In this document: positions 23,796 through 34,270 of the stretch, piece after piece
Layout: the number at the start of each line of letters is the position of its first letter
Numbering within the stretch: position 1 is the stretch's first letter
Source: Tanypteryx hageni
Taxonomy: Eukaryota > Arthropoda > Insecta > Odonata > Petaluridae
Reading direction: 5' to 3'
Length of the DNA stretch: 64,000 nt
NCBI GenBank assembly: GCA_028673005.1
Contig: CM054113.1
Coordinates: 42,288,117-42,352,116, forward strand
Position numbers and translations under genes: made by a program
The notes under the pieces: model-generated
What the model was told of the DNA's origin: nothing
Databases searched by the model: none
The model's input: the letters and a program-made list of their open reading frames with translations, nothing else

Positions 23796-23950
23796 TTAAA
23801 AATAATGTAACTTGGTAAAATTTCTACAATACCAAGTTACATTAATTTTCAGTTGATTTTTACGAAGTAACGGCCAAAACAGTTGACAATAATATAAGTA
23901 ACTTTTTACGTCTCATGCATAACTGTGCATTGATTGTTTAGCCTTCCAAA

Positions 23951-26633
23951 AAGGGGCGCGCCTACCCAGGGTGCAGTGGGTGCAATGCACCCGGGCGCCT
24001 TCCCATTAAGGTATTTGTAAGCTATATATTGTTGCAATTCGAGTTGTAGATGCATTGTTTGGGAATGTTTCCTCCTTGGTCAGAGTGAAAAGGGAAAGTT
24101 GGAGGTAATAAAATGACACGAAATTTTCCACGCAAAATTTTTCCGATCCCTTGCAATACGCGGTCGAATGACTCAAGGCCGCTAGAACACGTATCAGTGG
24201 TGACCGAAAATGGGTTCACCGTAGGAGATCCCAGGAGGTGGGGGCGCTACTCTGTAAATTGCTATCCCGACCCTAGCGAGGAGCTCCAGCGGAGGCGGCA
24301 ATCCTTTCGTAAAGTACCATCAGGGCCGGCCCGAAGTAGGGGCGAGCCGGGCGGCGCCAAAGTATTGGGGGAGCTAACCCGATCATCTATGTATATTTTA
24401 CTTGCAAGTGAATACATTTTGGAAACAAATTTACATCGCGGGATAGGCGAAAATCTACTTGAAATTTCTATTTACTTTCATTATCAATTATTTTATAGAG
24501 CAATGGATAAATGCGCAAGTTCTTCTAAAAATATGTAAACAAAAATTTACGGACGGGGGCGCTGGAGCACTTTCTCGCCCGGGGCCGCCCCTGAATACCA
24601 TCGACCTTTCGCTGGAAGAATACCAGATGTTTACCATTTTTTGAATTCTGCCTCTTGCCGAGTCTTGGGAATCCCAAATCTGTTTTAAATTGGTTTGAAA
24701 TAGCTTTTCCGAAACTAACTTTCCCTACTCCTTTACGATCCCCCTCCTACGTTAACGTTCATATTCATTTCTAAATAGTACAAAGCTCTTAAATCTCTTT
24801 GAGCTTTCATTGGAGAAGAATCGATTTTCCTCAACGGTGTGTGAACAGAAGAGTGTGATATTTGATGACAGGATAGTATACTTCGTTCAACGAAATATAA
24901 TTTATTTTTGAAGCTGAGAGAATCATCATTCATGAAAAGGAAAGCTGCACATACGTAGTGTTTATTTTCTTTATTTAATCGAGGAGGTATTTCATACGAT
25001 ATAACGTGTTTCAGTTTCTATTCGAAAATTATTTTATTGCTTTCCGCTCACAAGTCCTAAATTGTTTTGAGTTTTTGATAAAATTGTAGGTAAGTAGTTA
25101 TAAAAGATAGCTTGGATACGCAGCTAAATCTGTTATAATTATAACATCTTAAAAATGTTAACTATGAACCTTATTGAATGTTTTCTCATTTTTGAAGAGT
25201 TAGTTTACGGTAATGTACTCCTGTATTCAGTTCTTATATTGAGTCCACGTAAATTTATCGGTTAATATATACAAGTTAACTTATGAATACGAAAGGATTC
25301 CTTTACCTAGAAGAACGAGGATCGGCGGAATGGAATGGAATTTTGCCGTAAGCCCGATGCCAGTGTTTTTGTTTTTCCACTACTCTTTTTGTTAATTATA
25401 TTCTTATAGAAGATAATGTAGACTAGTTTTACTAGTGGAAATTATTCTTATCAATAACTTTCCAAATAAGTGTGTGTGTATATAGGGTTACGTTTGGTTT
25501 CGTACTTATTTGTATATCATATACATCTGCGATGATTTGCTAATACTCAGAATGTTATAAAAGTTCGAGAGGTAGGTCGAAAATATCTTTAAGGGTGGAT
25601 TACTAAAGTAAGATTTGATATATGGTCTGGTATGTATTATTAAAAGGTGGAGAATGAGTAAAGTATTTTGGTAGGAACGCGAGTTTGAGGATTGTTCTAA
25701 ACAGTTTTAAAAGTACTTTGATAAAATTCAATAAATAAACGCAATGAATGTATTAGTTCTATTCAATAACTAGAAAATTAATCAAGATATTTTATGACCA
25801 AAAATCGAATCAAGTACAACTGGGTATATTTGAAATACGATCGAAAATTCTATAAAATCTAGTAAATGGAATTTTTCAGACATAATGCTAATCATTAGTT
25901 ATATTTTTTGTGTTTTCTTAACCATCTTAGTCTTACCATTTTTTGTTTTATAATTACATTATAATAATTTATTTATACATTTATCTATGCTATTTCTCTA
26001 TTAAAGCAATCATTTAATTTTATTATTAAACTGGAGTTTTAGTAAAGTCAAACACCTAAACACAAGATTAATATAACATGATATTGCGTGAATGTTGCCC
26101 TATGCCGTCTTTCGTTGACCGTATGTAAATGCACCGAATTCAAATTCCATAACAATTTCTCCAAATAATAATAGAATTATTAACACCTACTTCTTCATTG
26201 GATTTTAAAATATCTTAAAAGGAAAATACGAAGTTGGGACTTTGATGAAGGAATGCATAAATAATTGGTTTTGTTTTCTTATAGTCCACATAAATATCGC
26301 ATCTAATTAGGCTTGTAAATTGACAAAATAACCCAAATATATTGGAATTTTTGATTGATCATTAAGGTAACGAGACAGACTTTTAATCAAATGTGCGGCG
26401 AGTTTTATAAGTTTCGTTCAAGCAGATATAATATTATATGTTTATCTTTATATTTATGCAACGAATTTTTTCAATCGGTTCGTTCTGGGATACATCGACA
26501 GAAATCCATCAGCTTGTTTCCACTCTCTATCGATGAAAAAGTCATATTTGTTCATACCACAAAATTTCGCTAGCAGGGGGGCGCCACAGAGATATCTGGC
26601 ACCCGAGCGCCAGACATCCTATGCGCAGCCCTG
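23951..26633. mobile_element. Inner hAT transposon nested in the outer one
   Basis: The octamer CTTCCAAA occurs on both sides exactly (23943-23950 and 26634-26641). The left end reads AAGGGGCGCGCCTACCC and the right end, reversed, CAGGGCTGCGCATAGG, a partly degraded inverted pair. The 2.7 kb interior is AT-rich with no surviving transposase that I can recognise, and holds a further MITE at 24321-24593. Confidence 0.75.
24321..24593. mobile_element. hAT-type MITE, innermost of the nested set
   Basis: Ends CAGGGCCGGCCCGAAG and, reversed, CAGGGGCGGCCCCGGG. Flanking octamers AGTACCAT (24313-24320) and AATACCAT (24594-24601) differ by one base. 273 bp; an open frame across it (24113-24538) is fortuitous. 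Confidence 0.82.
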
Positions 26634-27470
26634 CTTCCAAACTGTAGATATTATTGTAACTCCCCTTGTATTGCTAGTATTTTAGGAAATGTAGTATTAG
26701 CAAAGCAATTGAAGGCAGTGAATATGGCGCGCTATTTGAAGATCATAACACAAGTGCTTAGGAAATAACACCAAAACCCCGCTAAATCTACCCCATCAGA
26801 CCCAAAAATTGCATGACCAGCCTCGGCGCAATTTGCATTATCTTCAGATGATGGTGCGAATCACGTTGAAACCACCCATGCATGGCTTGAATACTACAAA
26901 ATTTATCAGAAGATTTTTAGTGTTACGAATTTAACATTGTAGGTAATTCAACCAAGTGACAACTACAACTGTAAATTACATACATATTACTGAGTGTTGC
27001 AGCAGTAATGAGACTTTTTGTTTTTTTTATGAAGAGTAAGAACACTTGAAATTTTGTGCTCCATTGCTGTTCTGTAGTGCTTCATATTTGCTTTTATATA
27101 TAAGTAAATGTAAAAAAATGAAATTGTTTCCTAAATTTTTAAATTCATAACCTTGTTGCCTCTTATAATCCGAAGTCCGATAGATATGGTAAATAAATTA
27201 ATAAATCGTCTTTATAAATTACAAGTGATTTTTGAAATATAATATTTTATTAAATGTCATAATAGTAATTTTGTTAGATACGAAAACCTTGGTCATAAAA
27301 TACGAGTAGGAAGAGGGGGTGGGGTGGGGGGTACATGAAAATGTTGAAAATTAACAAGGGGTACATTACCGAAAAAGGTTGAGAACCACTGGTTTATCAA
27401 AGCCTTTTTATGGCTTTTGGAAATACCTAACATTTTCAATGTTTGGCATTGAAGTGCATATTCTTGAATT

Positions 27471-27689
27471 CATTTTCAGCCACAAGACGAGTCCAGTGAA
27501 TTTCTAGTGAACATTAATGATATCTTAAAATAAGTTACAATATTCAAAACATTTTTTTCTTTAAGTAGGTTATATCCAAGCAGGTAAAATTAACAATTTG
27601 ATGCGAAAATTAGCCATCTATAACAATATGGTTGTCAGAGAAATGTGCTCCATCTAATATAAACAAACTAAACAAATAAATAAATAAAT
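27471..27689. other. Intron DNA between elements
   Basis: Short AT-rich stretch between the foldback arm and the first (TA)n tract. Nothing recognised. Confidence 0.4.
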
Positions 27690-27711
27690 TATATATATAT
27701 ATATATATATT
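27690..27711. repeat. (TA)n tract at the 3' border of the Penelope-like element
   Basis: About eleven TA units. The Penelope-like 3' end (minus strand ...CTTTTCTTTTCCTTTAG) runs directly into it. Confidence 0.9.
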
Positions 27712-27874
27712 AACTAAAGGAAAAGAAAAGGTAGTGATGAGGGTGGCAACAAGGTGTTGAGGGAAGCCCAGCGGACACTCACCAAGTTGAGGACCAAGCT
27801 GGCAGGCTGCTGGGGGCGTCGAAGAGACACGTAAAACACACGAACACAAAAACACACGCAAGCTTATCGGGCCT

Positions 27875-27898
27875 ATGCCCTTCTTCAGCGAAAGAGTA
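27875..27898 (-). ncRNA. Hammerhead-ribozyme-like core in Penelope 3' region
   Basis: Minus strand: CTGAAGA, one A, stem GGGC-ATAG-GCCC, then GATA where a hammerhead has GAAA. It matches the layout of the cores at 34037-34059 and 63834-63856, but both conserved boxes have a substitution, so self-cleavage here is unlikely. Hammerhead motifs are a known feature of Penelope-like elements. Confidence 0.4.
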
Positions 27899-28066
27899 AC
27901 GTAAAGTGACACACTGGGCGGGGAATGACAGGGTGATGTGGGAAGGTTGATGATTGGAGGAGGTGGGGAGTAGGAGGGGTGGATAGCCAATAAAGAGGGA
28001 GTGTGATGAGGTAGAGTGCGAATAGTTACAAAGTAACAAGGAGACATTGTAAGGGGGCTAATAGGG

Positions 28067-29211
28067 TTAGCGGAGGTTGAGGCCAGGCGGAGAGAAAGAG
28101 TCGAGAAGATGGATATGTGCTAGTTCCCAGTGTCGGAGAAGGGGGGCAGGAGTGTCATAGGGTAAAGCGCGAATAATCCTAACATTGTAGCAACTATTGA
28201 AGGGGACATTGTGGGTATTAGCATGTAATGCAACTGGGAGGGGGCGTCTGAGAGAAACGCTATTCCGGTGACCGTTCATTCGGATGTTTAACGGATTGCT
28301 GGTGAGGCCTACGTAAAACGCGGGACAAAGGGTGCAGGTAAGGAGGTAAATGACGTTACGGGTGGTGCAGTTGCTTCTGGAGGTGATGGGGTAGGTGATG
28401 TTGGTGGAGGGACTCGAGAAAGAAGATGATGGTAGGTGGATAGGGCAAGTGAGGCAGCGAGGTTTTCCGCAGGGGTGGGAACCTATTGCAAGAAGCGTGG
28501 TAGAAGTGGGAAGTTCCTTCCTCCACAAGATATTTCCCAAATTTGGGGGCCGGCGGAAGGAGAGGAGCGGAGGATTGGCAAAAAGGTTGATAAAGAGGGA
28601 CTGATGGGAGGAAGAGGTAAGAATTGGGTGGGCAGCATGAAGGATTGTTTTGAGAGCTTCGTGGATACCAGGATGGAAAAGTGTCGTAAGAGTGAGTGGA
28701 GGGGTAGATGCAGGAATAGTGGGTGTGTGAGGATGAGATCCAATGTGGGTAGGCGTCATCGCCCTATGGATCTGTTCGCGGACCAAGACTGGAGGGTAAC
28801 CACGTTTGAGAAGAGCATCCTCGAGGACAGAGTAATACTCAAGAAGGGATGCTCTATCGGAACAAAGCCTCCATCCTCGACGAGCAAGGGCATAGGGGAT
28901 AGAGGTTTTGGTATGAAGGGGATGGCAGCTATCAAAGTGGAGGTATTGGAGGCTGTTGGTGGGTTTGATGTGAACACAGGTGCGGATTTGGCTGTCTTGA
29001 AGGTAAAGATCGACATCCAGGAATGTGATGTGGGAGGTAGAGGATTGGTGGGTGAAGGACAGTGAAGGATGGGAGGAGAGACACGAGAGAAAGGAAAGGA
29101 GAGAGTCAGGTCCATGCGTCCAAATGAGGAAGACATCGTCGATGTATCTCAGCCACAAAAGTGGTCTGAGTGGAACGTTGAGGAAGAGTCTTTCCCATTC
29201 TCCAAGGTAGC

Positions 29212-29213
<2 letters not shown>
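28067..29213 (-). CDS. Penelope-like RT (partial) plus GIY-YIG endonuclease
   Basis: A continuous frame of about 380 codons: it is open from the (TA)n border (CYLGEWERLF...), while the first Met is at 29158, and it ends at 28067. In order: LRYIDDVFLIW, the catalytic YxDD box of the reverse transcriptase; FLDVDLYLQDSQI and the thumb region (about residues 50-130); a linker with the CGKPRCLTCP cysteine motif; then NVIYLLTCTLCPAFYVGLTS and RMNGHRNS, the GIY-YIG nuclease with its YL...YVG pair, Arg and His. The upstream RT half is missing, so the protein cannot be active. The uninterrupted frame suggests a recent insertion. Confidence 0.88.

Positions 29214-29214
<1 letters not shown>

Positions 29215-29268
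<54 letters not shown>
29215..29268. repeat. (TA)n tract at the 5' border of the Penelope-like element
   Basis: About 27 TA units. Together with 27690-27711 it brackets the element, consistent with insertion into a pre-existing (TA)n microsatellite. Confidence 0.9.
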
Positions 29269-29273
<5 letters not shown>

Positions 29274-31052
29274 GTTGAAATAATACTTTTTAATGATTCC
29301 TTTGAATAAATAATAACTGAATGTTTTTCATTTACAGAAAAAATAACTAGTTATTCTTAAAAATTCTCTAACCAATAACTCTGAATGATCAGACAATCAC
29401 CACCAAGTATTTCTGCTGTTGAGCTGAAATGTTTGATTGATTTTTCTAACCATTTTGCAGCTATTGGAGTTATGTTTGACATATAATTCAATCCAACATG
29501 ATCATAATGTAGTGAATGCAATATTTAATTTTGGGAATATGTGGGACATATATTTTTTCCAACTACACAATACTGAGTGTAAACATAATTTGTTAAGAAA
29601 AAAATAGAATTGATAAAATTATGGCATTTTAATCACATTTAAAATATAATTTGTATTTAGTATTTAGAATTAATCAGTACAGGCAAATAGTGTTATCAAT
29701 TGAATTAAAAAGTCATCTTTCATTACAATAGAAGATTCTGTTATAAATCACGGCAGTTTCTGTAAACTAAGAGGATAAACAGATTGTTATTAAATCCATC
29801 AATCTATTCCTACATTTTTCTTCAAGTTATAGTAATGGCCAAATGAAAGAGAAGAATTTTTGGTATCAAAATTATCAAATAAAATAAATCCACTGGAAAT
29901 GATGTTGAGTGGAAGAATCAAGTTTAATTGGTAATTAAGTGAAATATGGTTAATCTGTAATATGTCACTTTAAGTGAAAATATATGATTGATTATTTTAA
30001 ATTTTTTTTCCAAAAAGCAGCAACAATCCAATGGAATATTTTATAAAAATTTTGTTTACAATAAAAACTACATAGTACATATCTTCAATATTTTGCCTTT
30101 TTTGGAATGATTTAGGTTTAAGTTTCTAACCACTCTGTTTAGTATAATATATAGCGAACAGTTCAATATTAATCTTAAAACATAAAACTCAAATCTAAAA
30201 ATATAATTTCTGTTTTAATTTCAGTTGGCATGTTAAAATATCTAAAGAACTTCACAATCTTCCTGCAATATTAATTAAAAAGACTTTTGACAAAAATATT
30301 CACATTCGTCCTATAATATCCACGAGGCTGAACAGCCATAAGTACAAACATACAACTCACATTAGCCAATCTCAGAGTAAACCATATCGAGCGAAAGAAA
30401 AATTGTTCAGATTTTTTCGGGTATTTTTTGTAATGCAATGTACTTCCCGATTAACAAAATTTAATTTTAATAATAAAAATAAAATTTTGTCATCATCGAC
30501 TTAATTCCTCAACTTGCCTTTCAACTTTTTACAAAATCGAGTAAACAATGGCTTTTGAATGAAAAGGGCGAAATATGCACAGTAAATCTTTTGAGAAAAG
30601 CTAATGACTAACAAGGCAAAATTTTCTTTGAAAGCCCACGTCTCAGTTATAATGAAAGCAACACGGCCTCGGAATACTTATTCTCAATCGCAAATTCAAG
30701 GCATTTGTCTCTTAAAAATTGATTTCACGAACCCACTGCCGCAATACATTCAGCGGAGTACTTATTTTCTCTCTGGGGCGTTGGTCATAGTTTTGACCGC
30801 AGTGTCCAGTTAAAAGTGGAAATGATTAAGCGCCTTATTCCTATTAAGGAAAAGGGCGCCCACTTCGCAACGTATAAAACGACTTTATGAATGAATGAGG
30901 GAGAAAATTTTCCACTCTGGCCCAACCTCTTGCCTCCCACGAACTGAGGCCCCAACAGTGGTTGCAATATCTGATTCCTCCTTGGCTCTGCCACCGTTTA
31001 AAACACAATGGGGGTCATTTCACTAGCACAAAGAGAGGGCTGGGTGCCTTAC
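29269..31052. other. DUOXA intron DNA, nothing recognised
   Basis: AT-rich and CpG-poor until about 30300, then visibly richer in CpG up to the exon at 31053. The short ORF at 30604-30813 has no recognisable family. Confidence 0.5.
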
Positions 31053-31264
31053 CTGCAACGACCACCGCCCAGAAGCACCAACCGAGGCGGAACCTTAACA
31101 CGCCTTCTTCGAATGGGATGTGCAGTGGGTGGTTGGGCAAGAGAACCGTGTAGACGACCACTGAGCACAGCATGAGAGCACCGGTTAGTATCATGGCGTA
31201 GGCACCGTATCGCGGCACAACTGCTATCAATAGGTTCATGAGAACCCACGAAGCAAAGGCCGCC
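31053..31264 (-). CDS. DUOXA: DUOXA exon: transmembrane segments 3, 4 and start of 5
   Basis: A 212-base exon between acceptor TTCCCGCAG and donor GCAG|GTAAGG. Its first G completes a Trp codon whose first two bases end the exon at 45816. It encodes AAFASWVLMNLLIAVV (TM3), PRYGAYAMILTGALMLCSVV (TM4) with YTVLLPNHP, a loop (HIPFEEGVLRFRLG) and WCFWAVVVAG (start of TM5). The pattern VAFLCWLLANVML, GGYMLLATGxxQLLALLFF and FWITLTTG in vertebrate DUOXA1 aligns along its whole length. The intron phases are 2 on entry and 1 on exit, in agreement with both neighbours. Confidence 0.92.
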
Positions 31265-33785
31265 CTGCGGGAAAAAAACAACTGAATGTATTCCACGGCG
31301 AGAATTGGAAGAAATTTTATCTCAGCAATAAAGCTTGAGCACCTTAATCAATCACCTTTAACTAATTATTTCTAATTTCTTTGTCAATTAAGTGGACTTA
31401 TAATTTTATTTGTTATGAATGTGGATAAATTCGGAATGTTGTTTTAATTTTAAACATATAGAAAGAAAAATATATTTATGCTATCATAAAATCTGACTGC
31501 TTGGAATGGACTTTCAACAACTACTTGATCGCAGTAAAGAATTACGGAATAATCAGAAACATTAAACGTCCAAGCCATTTTCAGTACTAGAAGATTTGCA
31601 TTGTGTTGGATTTATTTAAATTAATAAGTAACTAAAAATATTTTCTGATATGAGTTGAATTTTCAGCAGGATCTCAAATGTTACTTACATAAGTAAAACA
31701 GTAAGAGAATATTTAAATTTCGTCCTTTTGGCGTAATTTTAAGGATTCAACTGTAATAACAGAACAATTTGGCGATATAAAATACACACACTTCCATAAA
31801 TCTCAATTAATATCTATGTCTTAACAATGTTTGCTAATTAATTTCTATCTATTCCTTTTACTCTACATCAAGAAAATGACACAATCTGGGAGTGGTTAAA
31901 AGACAGCAATATGGTTTCCAAGATAGGAATTTACCATTTGTAAAATATTTCAAGCGAAACAGCATAATGCTGTCGTTTCCAATAAAAAAATTTAATTACT
32001 CGTTCCCATAAAATATTACCTCTTCAAAATTCGCAGGAAATGTAAGTTCTAAAAAACAGTACCTATTCTACTTTCGGTGTATCATCATCGAAGACGGTTG
32101 CATTGTAGCGGAGGCGCGCATCAGATTTTTTCATGACTTTGTTATGGCTATTGGAGATATCAAAGACAAGTACTTAAATTTACAATTTGTGATTCTTAAG
32201 TGCTTATTCTGGATTGTATCTTTGGGTTAACATATTCAACATGGCGGCCGAAAATATTCAGCATTTCTTCCCATTGTCGCAATGCTTCACCTTATCGGAA
32301 ACTTTAATTAACTCCGGGAAATACCCAAATGAACCGACTTTTAATTGGGGAATTGGGGAGGAGAATGAACGAATTTACGAGTATGCAGAAAGAGAGAAAG
32401 GGCAGCAGGAGGAAACGAAAACAACGGGTGACAGACAAATCGGAGACAATCGAGGCCTAAGGCGGATGAGCCGTGATCATTATAAGCACTCGTGCTCCGC
32501 GTAGTATCACGCGAAATCCGAAGCGAGGGAACGTAAATTCCATTTAGCCTCTTTTTTTTGAGGGGCAACGTTTCCCCGAGGGGAAGGAGAAATACGAAAC
32601 GATAGTTCAAAAAAATAAGAGGCAGGGTCACCTAAAAGGGAGAATTTCTTTGGGAACGCGAGTCACGAATGCCCGCAAAAAAAACGTTAGGTAACAGTTT
32701 GATCGAAAGCAAGCAAAAGGGTGGAGACTATAAAAGATTATAAAATGGAGAGAGATAAAGAGAGAGAGGAAGAAGGTCATGCCGAGGGGAGGAAGGGGGA
32801 GATAAAGAAAGGGATATATGACTCCAAAAGAGGGCGCGGTACCCTTAATGCCATGACTGAGGCTGATTGGTCTATTCATCGTAAATCATGACCAATGGGA
32901 TCTTCATATCAGATATCGCGGGAGAAACCGCGATTTGCGGAGAGATTTTTTTTGAACGGGAATGCGTAACGCCGCTCAGCTATCTCGCGATAAACACACC
33001 GTGCGCAACGTTTTCGGGATATCCAGCACCTGCGTCGGATATTTTAAATGTCTTATATGGGGTCATGGAAGGCGCTTAATCAAATTTTCAATCTTTTTCG
33101 TAAATACAAAGAATCCAGATGTATTTTGATACGGAAATATCGTGAGATTCCTATCTGAATAGCTTAATTTTCCGATTTTTCGTTACGATGACGGCCACGC
33201 AATCATGCGAAATTTTATCGTCGAATCAAACTCCTGAAAAAAAGCAATTAACCTATTCCCGATATTGCAGTCTTCTTATTGATATTTCTGATATTTCCTA
33301 TAATCTTAGAAAGAAAATTTTTATATAACCTCGACCTGTAGATTTTTGAAAGAAGATATGTGTTTAAATTGTATGGAGGTGAAATGCTTCTTTCTTTTTC
33401 AGGTAAGATTTCAGCGTATAACGTAGACTCCAGCACTCTATGAAAGTTTTTCGAATCGTAATGATTTATTAATTCTAATCAGATAAATTATTTTATATTG
33501 ATTTAGGACTATCACGCTAAGAAATAGGAAAGAACTCCTGTGCGGCGCAATTTTAAGCCACTCGAACGAGAAATACTGTGGGAATTAATAGATAAACAAG
33601 CCGAAATTAATGAAATGATTGGTATAAATAGCACGAGTTTCATAATTATTTGTGTTAATTCATATTTTGACCCTATCCCTGCATCTTTCTTAACAAAACG
33701 CCATTTATTAACTAAACTAGCGTAATTGTCCGTCATATATGAAGGGTATGCGTGGATTAAGTATTAAATTTAAGGCAATTTCCAT
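31265..33785. other. DUOXA intron DNA with a half foldback at 32130-32215
   Basis: No gene recognised. Short open frames (32214-32504, 32341-32631, 32628-32879) run through CpG-richer DNA with purine tracts and lack family signatures. Confidence 0.5.
32130..32215. repeat. Half copy of the foldback family
   Basis: Reads TTGTTATGGCTATTGGAGAT, then ACTTAAATTT and CTTAAGTGCTTATT, matching the second arm of copy A (TTGTTATGATTGTTGGAGAT ... GAAGTGCTTATT). No mirrored arm was found upstream. Confidence 0.5.
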
Positions 33786-33787
33786 TC

Positions 33788-33957
33788 TTTCTCATTTTCT
33801 CTCTTTCTCTCTCCCATCCTCCTACCCCCTTCTCCCTCTCTCCTTCTCTGAAAAAATAGACTTCCTAGTCTCAAGTTCGCCCTAATACGGAACATTATCT
33901 ATATATCTCTCCCTCTCCCTCCTCTGTCTCCCTCTCCCTCCTCTGTCTCCCTCTCTA
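33788..33957. repeat. Pyrimidine-rich tract with short minisatellite
   Basis: CT-rich on the plus strand, including two to three direct units of CCCTCTCCCTCCTCTGTCT near 33913-33955. Confidence 0.7.
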
Positions 33958-34036
33958 ACTAATAATTTCGGGGTTTTTCGGGTTTTACACGAAATTTTAA
34001 AAAGGCAATCGGGGGGGGGAGCTACTCTCTCTGTAG

Positions 34037-34197
34037 CTGAAGAAGGAGTAGTTCCGAAAGCTTTACGTTTGTGATGTTTCTGTGTTTTTGTGTTATTTTA
34101 CGTGTGTCGCTTCGACATCCCCGGGGCCTCGCCAACCTGAAGTCGTCTGATTGGTGAGTGCTCACTGGGTTTCCTCATCCCAACACCTTGTTGACAT

Positions 34198-34198
<1 letters not shown>
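34037..34198 (+). mobile_element. Penelope-like 3' end fragment with hammerhead-like core
   Basis: Starts with CTGAAGA, A, stem GGA-GTAGT-TCC, GAAA (34056-34059), then GCTTTACGTTTGTGATG, TTTTACGTGTGTCGCTTCG, CCCCGGGGCCTCGCC and AACACCTTGTTGACATCC before a (TA)n tract. It is a near copy of the two inverted ends at 63689-63976 and a cousin of the 27.8 kb element. No coding part remains: this is a 5'-truncated or solo end. Confidence 0.75.

Positions 34199-34268
<70 letters not shown>
34199..34268. repeat. (TA)n tract at a Penelope-like end
   Basis: About 35 TA units directly after the Penelope 3' end. Open frames rich in Ile-Tyr across it are artefacts. Confidence 0.92.

Positions 34269-34270
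<2 letters not shown>

Larger units (their letters stand above)
23305..27391. mobile_element. Outer hAT transposon
   Basis: Terminal repeats are CAGCGGTTCTCAATCGAGGG at the left and, reversed, CAGTGGTTCTCAACCTTTTT at the right, both typical of hAT. The octamer GTTTATCA flanks it perfectly (23297-23304 and 27392-27399). Subterminal blocks with GGGTACA and a long GGGGTGGGG tract face each other. The coding part survives only as a C-terminal transposase relic (23635-23795). The element was later hit by a second hAT at 23951-26633; without it the remnant is about 1.4 kb. Confidence 0.88.
23166..27470. repeat. Foldback element, copy B, split by the nested hAT elements
   Basis: The arm at 23170-23250 (GAATATGCACTTCATTATCA ... 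CACTGAAAATGTAGG ... CCAATAGCTATAACAAGG) mirrors 27400-27470, whose reverse complement reads GAATATGCACTTCAATGCCA, CATTGAAAATGTTAGG and CCAAAAGCCATAAAAAGG. Everything between about 23297 and 27399 is the inserted hAT element plus its target duplication, so the insertion struck near the loop of the foldback. Same family as 5330-5478. Confidence 0.7.
27712..29214 (-). mobile_element. 5'-truncated Penelope-like retroelement
   Basis: A minus-strand element delimited by two (TA)n tracts. It contains the C-terminal half of a reverse transcriptase joined to a GIY-YIG endonuclease (CDS 28067-29213) and a 355-base 3' region. That region has a hammerhead-like CTGAAGA core, a TTTTACGTGTCTCTTCGACG block and AACACCTTGTTGCCACC near its end; the same layout recurs at 34.0 and 63.7 kb in a related family. 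The 5' break falls just before the YIDD motif. Penelope-like elements are a separate retroelement class related to telomerase. Confidence 0.88.

Noticed and set aside
24113..24538. 141-codon plus-strand ORF
   Set aside because: It runs across a MITE border inside a nested hAT, so the frame is fortuitous.
28436..29065. 209-codon plus-strand ORF over the Penelope-like element
   Set aside because: It is the reverse shadow of the RT/GIY-YIG frame, which has recognisable catalytic motifs on the minus strand.
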